NCBI GenBank assembly: GCA_041394705.1
Contig: JAWKHS010000021.1
Coordinates: 1-64,000 of the forward strand
Source: Vicinamibacterales bacterium
GTDB taxonomy: Bacteria; Acidobacteriota; Vicinamibacteria; Vicinamibacterales; UBA2999
DNA length: 64,000 bases
Reading direction: 5' to 3'
Notes under the pieces: generated by a model
What the model saw: only the letters and a program-made list of their open reading frames with translations
Told to the model about the DNA's origin: nothing
Databases searched by the model: none
Shown: positions 8,584-16,343 of the stretch, piece after piece
How positions within the stretch are numbered: the stretch's first letter is position 1
Layout of the letters: the number at the start of each line of letters is the position of its first letter
Made by a program: the position numbers and the translations under genes

Positions 8584-9861
8584 CTAGGGGTGCTTGTAGA
8601 TCGTGCCGTCCTTCATCACGAACCGCACGTGGCGCAGCGCGCCGATGTCGCGCGTGGGGTCGCCCTCGACGGCGATGAGGTCGGCCAGCAGCCCCTGGGC
8701 CACGCGGCCGACCTTGTCGCCCACGTGGAAGGTCGTCGCGTTGCCGGAGGTCGCGATGCGGGTCGCCTCGGCCGCGGACACGCCCGCGGCCACCATCATC
8801 TCGAGCTCGCGGACGTTCTCGCCGTGCGGGAAGACGCCCACGTCACCGCCGAAGCACAGGTTCACGCCGGCCTTCATCGCGGCCTGGAACGTCGCGCGCT
8901 TCGCGGCGAGCCGGGCCGGCTCCGGGTCCTGGCCCTTCTTCCAGCCCGCGTACTGCGCGGTCGCGTCCCCGGCGGCGAGGGTGGGACAGAACGTGACGCC
9001 CTTCTCCTTCATGAGCGCCCAGATCTCGGGCGTGCCGGCGTCGCCGTGATCCACCGTCTCGGCGCCGGCCATGATGGCCCGGCGCATCCCTTCCGGCGTG
9101 CTCGCGTGGACGGCCACGTAGCGGCCGCTGCTCCTGGCGACGGCCACGATGGCCGCGATCTCTTCCACGCTGAAGGTCGGGCGCGCTTCGCCGTTCGGGC
9201 CCCAGCGGTAGTCGGCGTACACCTTCACGAAGTCGGCGCCGCGCCCGATCTGGCGCCGCGCCACGTGGGTGACGCCCTCGATGCCGTCGGCCTCTTCGGC
9301 CCCCTGTGGCACCGTGACCTCGGGCGCGAAACCCTTCGGTCCGTAGGAGCCGGTCACGACCATGGCCGGGCCGGCCACGAGCATCCGCGGCCCGGGGACC
9401 ACGCCGTCCTGGATCGCCTGCTTGAGCCCGACGTCGGCGTAGCCGGCGCCCTCGGTGCCCATGTCGCGCACGGTCGTGATGCCGGCCATCAGCGTGTCGC
9501 GCGCGCTCACGGTCGCGCGGGCCACGCGATACGCGAGCGGCTCGCGCAGCACCTGGTCGTTCCAGACCGTCTCGTTGTAGGGGTGCAGGAGCAGGTGCGA
9601 ATGTCCCTCGACGAGCCCCGGCATGAGCGTGAGCCCGGGGAGCGCCACGCGCTCCGCGCCGGACGGCACGGCCAGCGACGCCAGCGGACCCGCGGCCTCG
9701 ATCGTCCGGCCGCGCACGACCACGCCCCATCCTTCGTGCATGGCCGCGCCGTCGTACACCCGCGCCGGCTGCAGGACCTGCGCGGGCGGGGCCTGGGCGG
9801 CGCCGGGAAGAGGCGCGATCAGAGCGGCGAGACCGGCGGCGGCGATGAGGCGGCGTGTCAT
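8584..9861 (-). CDS. Exported amidohydrolase family protein
   Basis: The 425-residue protein starts with a signal peptide (to about residue 23, GAAQA). It keeps the amidohydrolase metal site: GHSH (H87, H89), the lysine in FVKVYADY, histidines in VAVHAS and TVDHGD, and the final Asp in GGDVGVFPHGEN. It ends with the composite-domain strand LIAVEGDPTRDIGALRHVRFVMKDG. Members near it hydrolyse cyclic amides or dipeptides (imidazolonepropionase or prolidase-like), but the substrate cannot be told. It is a close relative of the frameshifted gene at 1634-2846. The upstream region has AGGGAGC and a TATGCT element at 9899 to 9894. Confidence 0.9.
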   Translation of the reverse strand: MTRRLIAAAGLAALIAPLPGAAQAPPAQVLQPARVYDGAAMHEGWGVVVRGRTIEAAGPLASLAVPSGAERVALPGLTLMPGLVEGHSHLLLHPYNETVWNDQVLREPLAYRVARATVSARDTLMAGITTVRDMGTEGAGYADVGLKQAIQDGVVPGPRMLVAGPAMVVTGSYGPKGFAPEVTVPQGAEEADGIEGVTHVARRQIGRGADFVKVYADYRWGPNGEARPTFSVEEIAAIVAVARSSGRYVAVHASTPEGMRRAIMAGAETVDHGDAGTPEIWALMKEKGVTFCPTLAAGDATAQYAGWKKGQDPEPARLAAKRATFQAAMKAGVNLCFGGDVGVFPHGENVRELEMMVAAGVSAAEATRIATSGNATTFHVGDKVGRVAQGLLADLIAVEGDPTRDIGALRHVRFVMKDGTIYKHP

Positions 9862-9955
9862 GAGGGGCTCCCTGCGGAAGACGCGGCGCCCAGCATAGCA
9901 GTCCGGCGCGAGGCCTCCGGCGAGGAGGCGCGCGGGCGGCCGCGCCGCGCGATGG

Positions 9956-9961
9956 TACGAT
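9956..9961 (+). promoter_or_regulatory. -10-like element TACGAT for a leaderless start
   Basis: TACGAT ends 7 nt before the ATG at 9969, so transcription would begin at or next to that codon. This supports 9969 over the ATG at 9960, which lies inside the element. Confidence 0.4.
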
Positions 9962-9968
9962 GCCGCCC

Positions 9969-11144
9969 ATGGAGACGGCCGACGTCGTCATCGTGGGCGG
10001 CGGGTGCATGGGGGCCGCCACGGCGTACTACCTCACCCTGCACGGCGCCGGCCGCGTGGTGCTCGTCGAACGCGACGCGCGGCTCGCCGCGGGCTCCACC
10101 GGCCGGAACGCCGGCGGCGTGCGGCACCAGTTCTCGGACCCGGCGAACATCGCCCTGTCTCGCGAATCCATCGCGCTCTTCGAGCGCTTCGAGGCCGAGG
10201 TGGGCACGCCCATCGACTTCTGGCAGGACGGCTACCTCTTCCTGCTCTCGTCCGAGGCGAGCGTCGCCGCCTTCACGGCGGCCGTGGCCCTGCAGCGGTC
10301 GGTCGGCATCGACGTGGCCTGGCTCTCGGGCGCCGACGCAGCGGCGATGACGCCGGGCCTCGACGCGACCGACGTCCTGGCCGCGACGTTCTGCGCGAAG
10401 GACGGGATCGCCGATCCCAACGGCGTGACGATGGGCCTGGCGAAGGCGGCCCAGGCTCGGGGCCTGACGATCCACAAGGGCACGGAAGTGACGGGCCTCG
10501 ACGTCGCGCACGGACGCGTGCGCGGCGTCCGCACCTCCCGCGGCGACATCGCCTGCGGCGCCGTCGTGAACGCGGCGGGCCCATGGGCGGGACAGGTCGC
10601 CGCCCTCGCCGGCGTCGACCTGCCGGTGACGGCGGAACGCCGCCACATCTTCATCGCCCACCCAGCGGCGGGAGCGAACTGGGACGACCAGCCGTTCGCG
10701 GGCCGGACGCCGCGATCGCGCCTCATGGTGATCGACTTCGACACCACGTTCTACTTCCACCGGGAAGGCGGCGGCCTGCTCTTCGGGATGGGCGACCCCA
10801 CCGAGCGGCCCGGCTTCGACACGAGCGTCCGCTGGGACTTCCTGCCGGAGGTGACGGCCGTGGCGATGCGGCGCCTCCCCGCCCTGGGCGATGCCGCCGT
10901 CACGCACGCCTAGGCCGGGCTCTACGAGATGACGCCCGACCACAACCCCGTCATCGGCCCCACGGGCGTGGACGGGCTCTACGCGATCGCCGGGTTCAGC
11001 GGACACGGCTTCCAGCAGGCGCCGGCCGCCGGCCGCCTGCTGGCCGACGTGATGCTGGGCCGCGATCCAGGACTCGACCTCACGGGCTTCGCCTTCGAGC
11101 GCTTCCGGTCGGGACGCGCCGCCGGCGAGCATCACGTGGTCTGA
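9969..11144 (+). pseudogene. FAD-dependent oxidoreductase (DAO/sarcosine-oxidase-like) with in-frame amber codon
   Basis: The protein opens with the FAD-binding Rossmann motif VVIVGGGCMGAATAYYL, followed by RNAGGVRHQ, NAAGPWAG and FGMGDPTERPGF, typical of the DAO family (amine or hydroxy-acid oxidation). A TAG at 10911-10913 interrupts the frame after THA. The same frame then continues with AGLYEMTPDHNPVIGP, DGLYAIAGFSGHGFQQAP and a normal C-terminal helix to 11144. Relatives usually read W-AGLYEMTPD here, so TAG most simply replaces a TGG Trp codon by one base. Without readthrough the product lacks the C-terminal FAD-binding part and should be inactive. Followed after 18 nt by the transporter gene. 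Confidence 0.85.
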
Positions 11145-11162
11145 GCGCGGGCGACGAGACGC

Positions 11163-12413
11163 GTGCAGGCCGCCGACCTCTCCCCGGTCCCCGCCGACGC
11201 CCGCACGCAGTCGGGCTGGGACCTGTTCCTGGTCTTCGCCGCCGCCAACATCGTGGCGACGACGCTGCAGGTCGGCGCGTCGCTCGACGCCGGGCTCGCG
11301 CCGGCGCGGGTGGCCGCCGTCGTCGTCGTCGGCGCGATCGTCGGCGCCGGCATCGTGGGCCTGCTGGCCCCGGTGGGCGCGCGCCTGGGCGTGCCGTCGA
11401 TGGTCGCGGCCCGGGACGCGCTCGGCCACACGGGCGCCCGTCTCGTCGCGGCCGTGCTCTTCGTGACCAATTTCGCCTGGATCGCCGTCAACAACGCGAT
11501 CGCCGCATCGGTCGTGACCCGCATGCTGCCCCTCGGGCTGGGCGAGTCGGCGTGGGCCATCGCGGTCGGGATCCTCTCCACGGCGGTCGTCGCGCGGGGC
11601 CCGCTCGCGGTGCGCGCGGCGGACCGGGTCGCCGTGCCGCTCATGCTGGCCGCGGGCCTGGCGATCACATGGGTCGTCCTGCGCCTGCCGCCGGCCCCGC
11701 CAGCGGCGGCCGCGCTCACGCCCACGCCGCTGCCGGTGCTGCTCGACGTCGTCGTCGGCTACCAGGTGTCGTGGCTGCTGATGTTCGCCGACTACTCGCG
11801 CTTCACCGCCAGCCCCCGCGCGAGCGCCCGGGCCGTGTTCCTGGGCCTGGCGCTGACGGCCGTGTGGCTGATGCCGATGGGATGGCGGCTCGCCCGGCAT
11901 GCGGGCAGCGCCGATCCCGGCACCATGCTCGCGGCAGCCGACGCGGGCGTGGCGGCGGCGATCCTGATCGCGCTGGCCACGATCACGACCAACTTCGTGA
12001 ACATCTACCTGTCGTCGCTGGCGTGGCGCAGCGTCGTCCCGGCCGTGCCCGGCGGCGCGGCCGTCTGGATCGTGGGACTCGTGGGCACGGCGCTCGGCCT
12101 GACCGGGGGCTGGCTGGCGCGCTTCGCGGACTTCATGACGCTCGTGGGGTCGGTGCTCGTGCCGGTGGGCGGCGTCTTCCTGGCGCACTTCATCATCCGG
12201 CCCCACGCGACCGACCTCGCCGCGCTCTACGACCCGGCGGGGGCGCGGGCCGGCGTGCGCTGGCCCGGGGTGGCCGCGTGGGCGGCCGGCATCGTCGTGT
12301 ACTACCTGGTGCCCGCCGGCGCCACCATGGCGAGCCTGGCCGTGGCGGTCGGCGCGTACCTGGCGCTCGGCGGCCGCGCCGCGGGCGACAGACGGCGCGC
12401 CGGCGTCAGCTGA
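11163..12413 (+). CDS. NCS1/cytosine-permease-like transporter
   Basis: The 416-residue membrane protein has about twelve hydrophobic segments. It resembles nucleobase:cation symporter-1 proteins (CodB/PurP-like): an N-terminal GWDLFLVFAAANIVATTLQVG helix region, VPSMVAARDALG (compare the PQ-R-FG loop), FAWIAVNNAIAAS, and MFADYSRF in the mid-section. These carry pyrimidines, purines or related small amides with protons or sodium. The start is a GTG 18 nt after the FAD oxidoreductase, so the pair may import and oxidise one nitrogenous compound; this is an inference. The 3' end overlaps the convergent gene by 8 nt. Confidence 0.75.
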   Translation: MQAADLSPVPADARTQSGWDLFLVFAAANIVATTLQVGASLDAGLAPARVAAVVVVGAIVGAGIVGLLAPVGARLGVPSMVAARDALGHTGARLVAAVLFVTNFAWIAVNNAIAASVVTRMLPLGLGESAWAIAVGILSTAVVARGPLAVRAADRVAVPLMLAAGLAITWVVLRLPPAPPAAAALTPTPLPVLLDVVVGYQVSWLLMFADYSRFTASPRASARAVFLGLALTAVWLMPMGWRLARHAGSADPGTMLAAADAGVAAAILIALATITTNFVNIYLSSLAWRSVVPAVPGGAAVWIVGLVGTALGLTGGWLARFADFMTLVGSVLVPVGGVFLAHFIIRPHATDLAALYDPAGARAGVRWPGVAAWAAGIVVYYLVPAGATMASLAVAVGAYLALGGRAAGDRRRAGVS

Positions 12414-12894
12414 GCGCGGGCACGTCCCGGTCGAACGCCGGCCGCGCGCGGGCCGCCAGCACGCGCACGCGAACCGCCCGGAGGCTGCGCAGGTGCGCGA
12501 GCGCCGCCACCGCGGCGTCGGCCACCGTGATCGACACGCCCGCGGCGCGGTGCGCCTCGTGGAAGTCGGAGTCGGCCGCTTCGGCCAGCGCCCGCTCGAC
12601 CTCGACGTGATCGCGCCAGCCGAGCGCGACGGCGGCCTCGAAGCGGACGGCGGGCGCCGGGTCGCGGCGCAGCAGGCCGATGAGCGTCCGGCGCGTCTCG
12701 GGCGTCCACGGGTCGTCGCGGGCCAGTCGACGCACGGCCTGGCCGCGGCCGCCGTCGCCCGCCGGGTCGGCCGCGCAGGCCTCGTCGTCCGGAGTCCGCG
12801 CGCGGGCCTGGCGCTGGCCCGCACGCGGGGTGAGGTCGTGCGACACCGCCGTCGCGCCGGCCGTGGCCGGTGGGTCCGCCCTGGGCTGCCTCAT
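12406..12894 (-). CDS. Small HEAT-repeat-like hypothetical protein
   Basis: The frame gives 162 residues from the ATG at 12894 (another ATG at 12924). The N-terminal third is low-complexity and charged. Residues about 60-100 look like a HEAT-type helical pair (TRRTLIGLLRRDPAPAVRFE, then AAVALGW), and VADAAVAALAHL may start another. No catalytic motif is seen. It overlaps the transporter end by 8 nt and is divergent from the kinase gene. The repeat-like helices are the main reason to believe it is real; at this GC content open frames are common. Confidence 0.5.
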   Translation of the reverse strand: MRQPRADPPATAGATAVSHDLTPRAGQRQARARTPDDEACAADPAGDGGRGQAVRRLARDDPWTPETRRTLIGLLRRDPAPAVRFEAAVALGWRDHVEVERALAEAADSDFHEAHRAAGVSITVADAAVAALAHLRSLRAVRVRVLAARARPAFDRDVPALS

Positions 12895-12947
12895 CGCCGC
12901 ATCGTAGGGGCGCCCTCGGCGCAAGACTTCAAGAGGGTGCTATGGAG

Positions 12948-12969
12948 CTGTAAAAGACCTGTTAAAAAC
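12948..12969 (+). promoter_or_regulatory. PHO-box-like direct repeat upstream of the two-component genes
   Basis: CTGTAAAAGAC (12948-12958) is followed directly by CTGTTAAAAAC (12959-12969): two 11-bp units matching at 9 of 11 positions. OmpR/PhoB-type regulators bind such 11-bp direct repeats, and PhoB boxes share the CTGT core. It sits 15 nt upstream of the candidate -35 box. The regulator encoded at 14655-15386 is of this family, so autoregulation is plausible. Confidence 0.5.
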
Positions 12970-12984
12970 CGGCGGGCCGCTTCC

Positions 12985-13013
12985 TTGTGAAGCGCCGGCC
13001 GCGGCGGTAGGAT
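12985..13013 (+). promoter_or_regulatory. Sigma-70-type promoter TTGTGA-17-TAGGAT
   Basis: TTGTGA (12985-12990) and TAGGAT (13008-13013) are 17 nt apart. The ATG of the kinase gene follows 10 nt after the -10 element, so the leader is very short or absent. Confidence 0.5.
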
Positions 13014-13023
13014 TCCAACACCC

Positions 13024-14658
13024 ATGGCCTGGCGAGGAACGCTGCTGCTCATCGCCGTGATCGGGACGCTGCTGCCCGCCATGGCGTACCTCCAGTACCA
13101 CTGGCTCGGCGACCTCAGCCGCCTCGAGCAGATGCGCGCGCGGACGAACCTCGACGCCGCGGCGCAGCGCCTCTCCATGGAGTTCGACGAGCTGCTGGCG
13201 GCCGTCTACGTGCGCTACGACGCCGAGCTGGCCGGCGCCTCGCTGGATCTAGCGGGGCACGGGGCCGCGGTGGTCGAGCGGTATCCCCACCTGATCAAGG
13301 ACGCGTGGCTCGTGGTCCGGACCGACGCGGGCCTCGCCGCGCGGCAGGTGGACGACGAGGGGCCGCTGGCGCCGCCCACGGCCTGGCCGGCCTGGCTGCA
13401 GGGCGCCGCCCGCACCGGCCCGGCGGCACCGGCCTCGGCGCGCCAGGCGTCGGGCCTCGATCGATCGCTCCTCGACGAGATTCCCGCGCTGGTCGTGCGG
13501 CGCGGATCGTCGGACGCGTCCCGCATCGTCGTCGCGCTCGACCGGCCCTACATCCTGGAGCACCTGCTGCCGGACCTGCTCGCGAGCACGCTCGAGGGCG
13601 GCATCCCCGTCGTCTACGACGTCCTCATCAACCGCGAGGACGAGCCCGACCAGGTCATCTACGCGTCGAGGGACGGCCTCACGCCCGCCGACTTCGACGG
13701 CTGGGTGTCGCTGATGCCGCTCTTCGGCCTGCACAGCCGCGATCTCCCGCACGACGCCGCGGCCGGCCTCATGCCGGACGCCGCCGCCCATCGCTGGCGC
13801 GTGTTCATCAAGCCGCAGGACGGCACGCTCGAGGCGGCGGTCGGCGCCGCCCGCACGCGCAACCTCTGGATCGGCGCCAGCGTCCTGGGCCTGCTCGGCG
13901 TGAGCGTCGGCCTGCTGGTGTTCTCGGTGCACCGCGTGCGCCGCTCGGCGCAGGAGTCGCTGGACCTCGTCGCCCGCATCTCGCACGAGCTGCGGACGCC
14001 GCTCTCGACGATCACGTGCGCGGGCGAGAACCTGGCCGACCGCGTGGTCGTCGACGCCGAGGAGACGCGCTACTACGGGCGCGTCATCATGGCCGAGGGC
14101 CGGCGCCTCCACCGCACCATCGCCGATATCCTGCTCTGCTGCCGGCTGCACGTGCGCGCCGACGCGGCCCTCAACCGCCGGCCGACGCGCGTGGCCGACG
14201 TCATCGACCGCGCGATCGACGACAGCCAGATCGTCACGGCCGTCCCGCCGGGCTACGTCGAGCGCGAGATCGCCGAACCGCTGCCCGACGTGCTCGCCGA
14301 CCCGGACGCCCTGCGCGCGGCCATCAAGAACCTGATCGTCAACGCCATCAAGCACGGGGAGCGGGGGCCGGTCCGGATCTCCGCGCGCCTCGAGCGATCG
14401 GGCGAAGTCGCCATCGAGGTGGAGGACCACGGCCCGGGCATCCCGGCCGAGGAACTGCCGCGCGTCTTCGATCCGTTCTACCGGGGCACGCGGGCGCACA
14501 CGCGCGAGGTGGACGGCAGCGGCATCGGCCTGAGCGTGGTCCACCGGGTGGTGCGCTCGCACGGCGGACGGGTCCGGGTGTCGGCGGTGCAGCCCACGGG
14601 CACGCGCTTCACGGTGACGATGCCGGTCCTGCCGGCCCTCACGGAATCGCCGGCATGA
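13024..14658 (+). CDS. Sensor histidine kinase
   Basis: The 544-residue inner-membrane kinase has TM1 at residues about 4-24, a large extracytoplasmic sensor domain of about 250 residues with no family I recognise, and TM2 at about 280-302. The dimerisation domain has ISHELRTPLST with phospho-acceptor H321. The ATPase domain follows with NLIVNAIKHG (N box), EDHGPGIP, FDPFYRG and GSGIGLSVV. It would phosphorylate the OmpR-type regulator encoded next, whose ATG overlaps its TGA (ATGA). The signal sensed is unknown. The PHO-box-like repeat upstream hints at autoregulation. Confidence 0.9.
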   Translation: MAWRGTLLLIAVIGTLLPAMAYLQYHWLGDLSRLEQMRARTNLDAAAQRLSMEFDELLAAVYVRYDAELAGASLDLAGHGAAVVERYPHLIKDAWLVVRTDAGLAARQVDDEGPLAPPTAWPAWLQGAARTGPAAPASARQASGLDRSLLDEIPALVVRRGSSDASRIVVALDRPYILEHLLPDLLASTLEGGIPVVYDVLINREDEPDQVIYASRDGLTPADFDGWVSLMPLFGLHSRDLPHDAAAGLMPDAAAHRWRVFIKPQDGTLEAAVGAARTRNLWIGASVLGLLGVSVGLLVFSVHRVRRSAQESLDLVARISHELRTPLSTITCAGENLADRVVVDAEETRYYGRVIMAEGRRLHRTIADILLCCRLHVRADAALNRRPTRVADVIDRAIDDSQIVTAVPPGYVEREIAEPLPDVLADPDALRAAIKNLIVNAIKHGERGPVRISARLERSGEVAIEVEDHGPGIPAEELPRVFDPFYRGTRAHTREVDGSGIGLSVVHRVVRSHGGRVRVSAVQPTGTRFTVTMPVLPALTESPA

Positions 14659-15386
14659 AGCACGGACGGGGAGTCCCGGTCGCGGCCGAGGGCGAGGGCC
14701 GCCGCGTGCTGGTCGTGGACGACGAACCCGGCCTCCGCCGGATGCTGTCGGATCGGCTGCGCGCGGAGGGCTACCGCGTGGACACGGCCGAGGACGGCGG
14801 CATCGCGGCCACCATGGCGCGGGCGGCGGCCTACGACGTGATCGTGCTCGACCTGATGCTGCCCTACCGCGACGGCATCGAGGTGTGCCGGGATCTGCGG
14901 CGCGACGGCGCCGACACGCCCGTGCTGATGCTCACGGCCCGCGACGCGGTGGCCGACAAGGTCCGGGGGCTGAAGGCCGGCGCCGACGACTACCTCACCA
15001 AGCCGTTCGAGTGCAGCGAGCTGCTCGCGCGCCTCGAGGCGCTGCTCAGGCGCCGCACGCGCGCCGAGCCGCTCGAATACCGGTTCGGTGACGTCGTGGT
15101 CCGGCCCGTGGCCGGGCAGGTGCTGCGCGACGGACGCCCGGTGAAGATCTCGGCGCAGGAGCTGAAGCTGCTGACGCACCTGGTGCGCCATCCGGGCGTG
15201 CTCTACTCGCGCGACCAGCTGCTCGACGCGGTGTGGGGCTACCAGGCCACCCCCGAGACGCGCACCGTGGACGTGCACGTGAGCTGGCTGCGCCAGAAAC
15301 TGGAGCCGGATCCTCACCACCCGCGCCACATCGTGACGGTGTTCGGCCTCGGCTACCGCTTCGAAGGCGGCGACGCCGACCGCTGA
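14655..15386 (+). CDS. OmpR/PhoB-family response regulator
   Basis: The 243-residue protein has a receiver domain with the acidic pair D22-D23 (VLVVDDEPGL), phospho-acceptor D66 (VLDLMLPYRDG) and the switch lysine in YLTKPF. The C-terminal winged-helix domain has ISAQELKLLTHLVRHPG, VWGYQATPETRTVDVHVSWL (recognition helix) and VFGLGYRFE. It acts as a DNA-binding transcription factor when phosphorylated by the kinase encoded immediately upstream, with which it is translationally coupled by a 4-nt overlap. Such regulators bind 11-bp direct repeats like the one at 12948-12969. Confidence 0.93.
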   Translation: MKHGRGVPVAAEGEGRRVLVVDDEPGLRRMLSDRLRAEGYRVDTAEDGGIAATMARAAAYDVIVLDLMLPYRDGIEVCRDLRRDGADTPVLMLTARDAVADKVRGLKAGADDYLTKPFECSELLARLEALLRRRTRAEPLEYRFGDVVVRPVAGQVLRDGRPVKISAQELKLLTHLVRHPGVLYSRDQLLDAVWGYQATPETRTVDVHVSWLRQKLEPDPHHPRHIVTVFGLGYRFEGGDADR

Positions 15387-15406
15387 TTCGCACCCCACGC
15401 CCGGCC

Positions 15407-16246
15407 TCAACCGCGGCCCGGCGCGGTCGGACGCGGGACCAGCCGCACCACGCCCGCCGTGCGATCGAGGTGGATCCACGTGAAGCGGGCCGCCGGCAGC
15501 ACGCCGGCCGCGCCCGTCCTGCCCGCGGGCGCCGCGACCAGCAGGGCCCGCATCAGGCCGAGCGGCAGGCGCCCGAGCGCCACCAGCGTCTCGACGCTCC
15601 GCCCGCGAGCCGGTCCGCCCGCCGTGGCCAGGCGCGTGCCGCCACCGGCGCCCGCATCGTAGATCACGGCCACCTCGGCGCCCGAGTCGAGCACCAGGTC
15701 GCGGGCGGCGCCGTTGACGCGCGCCTCGACGATCAGGCGGCCGCCGACCTCGCGGATCGGGACGGGGGTGCCCGCGGACAGCGCGGCGGCCTCGGCGGCA
15801 GCCGGGAAGCCGAGGCGCCCATGCGCGAAGTCGAACACGACGTGGTCGCCATCCAGCACGTCCATGCCGAGGATGCCGTCGAGGACGGGCGGGCGGCCGA
15901 GGGCCGACAGATCCACGACGACCACGCGGAGCGCCGTGCGCACGCGCCCGTTCAGCCGAAGCTCGGCCAGGGTCGCGAGTCCGGCATCCACGGTCCCGGC
16001 CGGCGTGACGAGGCGCGCGCCGGGCGCCACGGGAATCCCACCGCGCCGCGCGGCCGTGGCGTCCAGGACCGTACGGGAGGCGCCGGTATCGACCAGGAAC
16101 CGCCACGTCGGGGCCGACGGGCCGGCCGAGACGGCGACGGTCCAGAGGCCGCGCCCGAAGGGCTCGAGGGGAACCGACGAGGCGTCCGCCCCGAGGGCAG
16201 GCAGGAGGCACGACAGCGTGAAGAGGGCGGCACGGCCGAACGGCAT
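15407..16246 (-). CDS. Exported retropepsin-like aspartyl protease family protein
   Basis: The 279-residue protein starts with a signal peptide (MPFGRAALFTLSCLLPALG). It has two copies of the aspartyl-protease half-domain: FLVDTGASRTVLD near residue 50 and LVLDSGAEVAVIY near residue 190. Each carries the catalytic D-T/S-G. PVLDGILGMDVLDGDHVVFD is the conserved strand after the first lobe. It probably cleaves or binds peptides in the periplasm, but many bacterial members lack a known substrate. An ATG at 16306 would add 20 residues before the signal peptide and is less likely. It is followed upstream by the winged-helix/TolB gene on the same strand. Confidence 0.8.
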   Translation of the reverse strand: MPFGRAALFTLSCLLPALGADASSVPLEPFGRGLWTVAVSAGPSAPTWRFLVDTGASRTVLDATAARRGGIPVAPGARLVTPAGTVDAGLATLAELRLNGRVRTALRVVVVDLSALGRPPVLDGILGMDVLDGDHVVFDFAHGRLGFPAAAEAAALSAGTPVPIREVGGRLIVEARVNGAARDLVLDSGAEVAVIYDAGAGGGTRLATAGGPARGRSVETLVALGRLPLGLMRALLVAAPAGRTGAAGVLPAARFTWIHLDRTAGVVRLVPRPTAPGRG

Positions 16247-16343
16247 GCGCCCACGGTGCGGCCCGGCGCCCACGCCTGTCGTGAGGCCGGCACGCGGAAA
16301 CGGCACGGCGGCCGTGATGAAAGTGTGATGACGGCCAGCGCCG

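Noticed and set aside
10911..10913. Amber codon as pyrrolysine or selenocysteine-like recoding
   Set aside because: Selenocysteine uses TGA, and no pyrrolysine genes or special structure are seen; a Trp-to-stop change by one base fits better.
9858..12824. Nearly 1-kb-codon open frame on the minus strand across the FAD oxidoreductase and transporter
   Set aside because: It runs through several unrelated genes and has no family motifs; the opposite strand has recognisable domains throughout.
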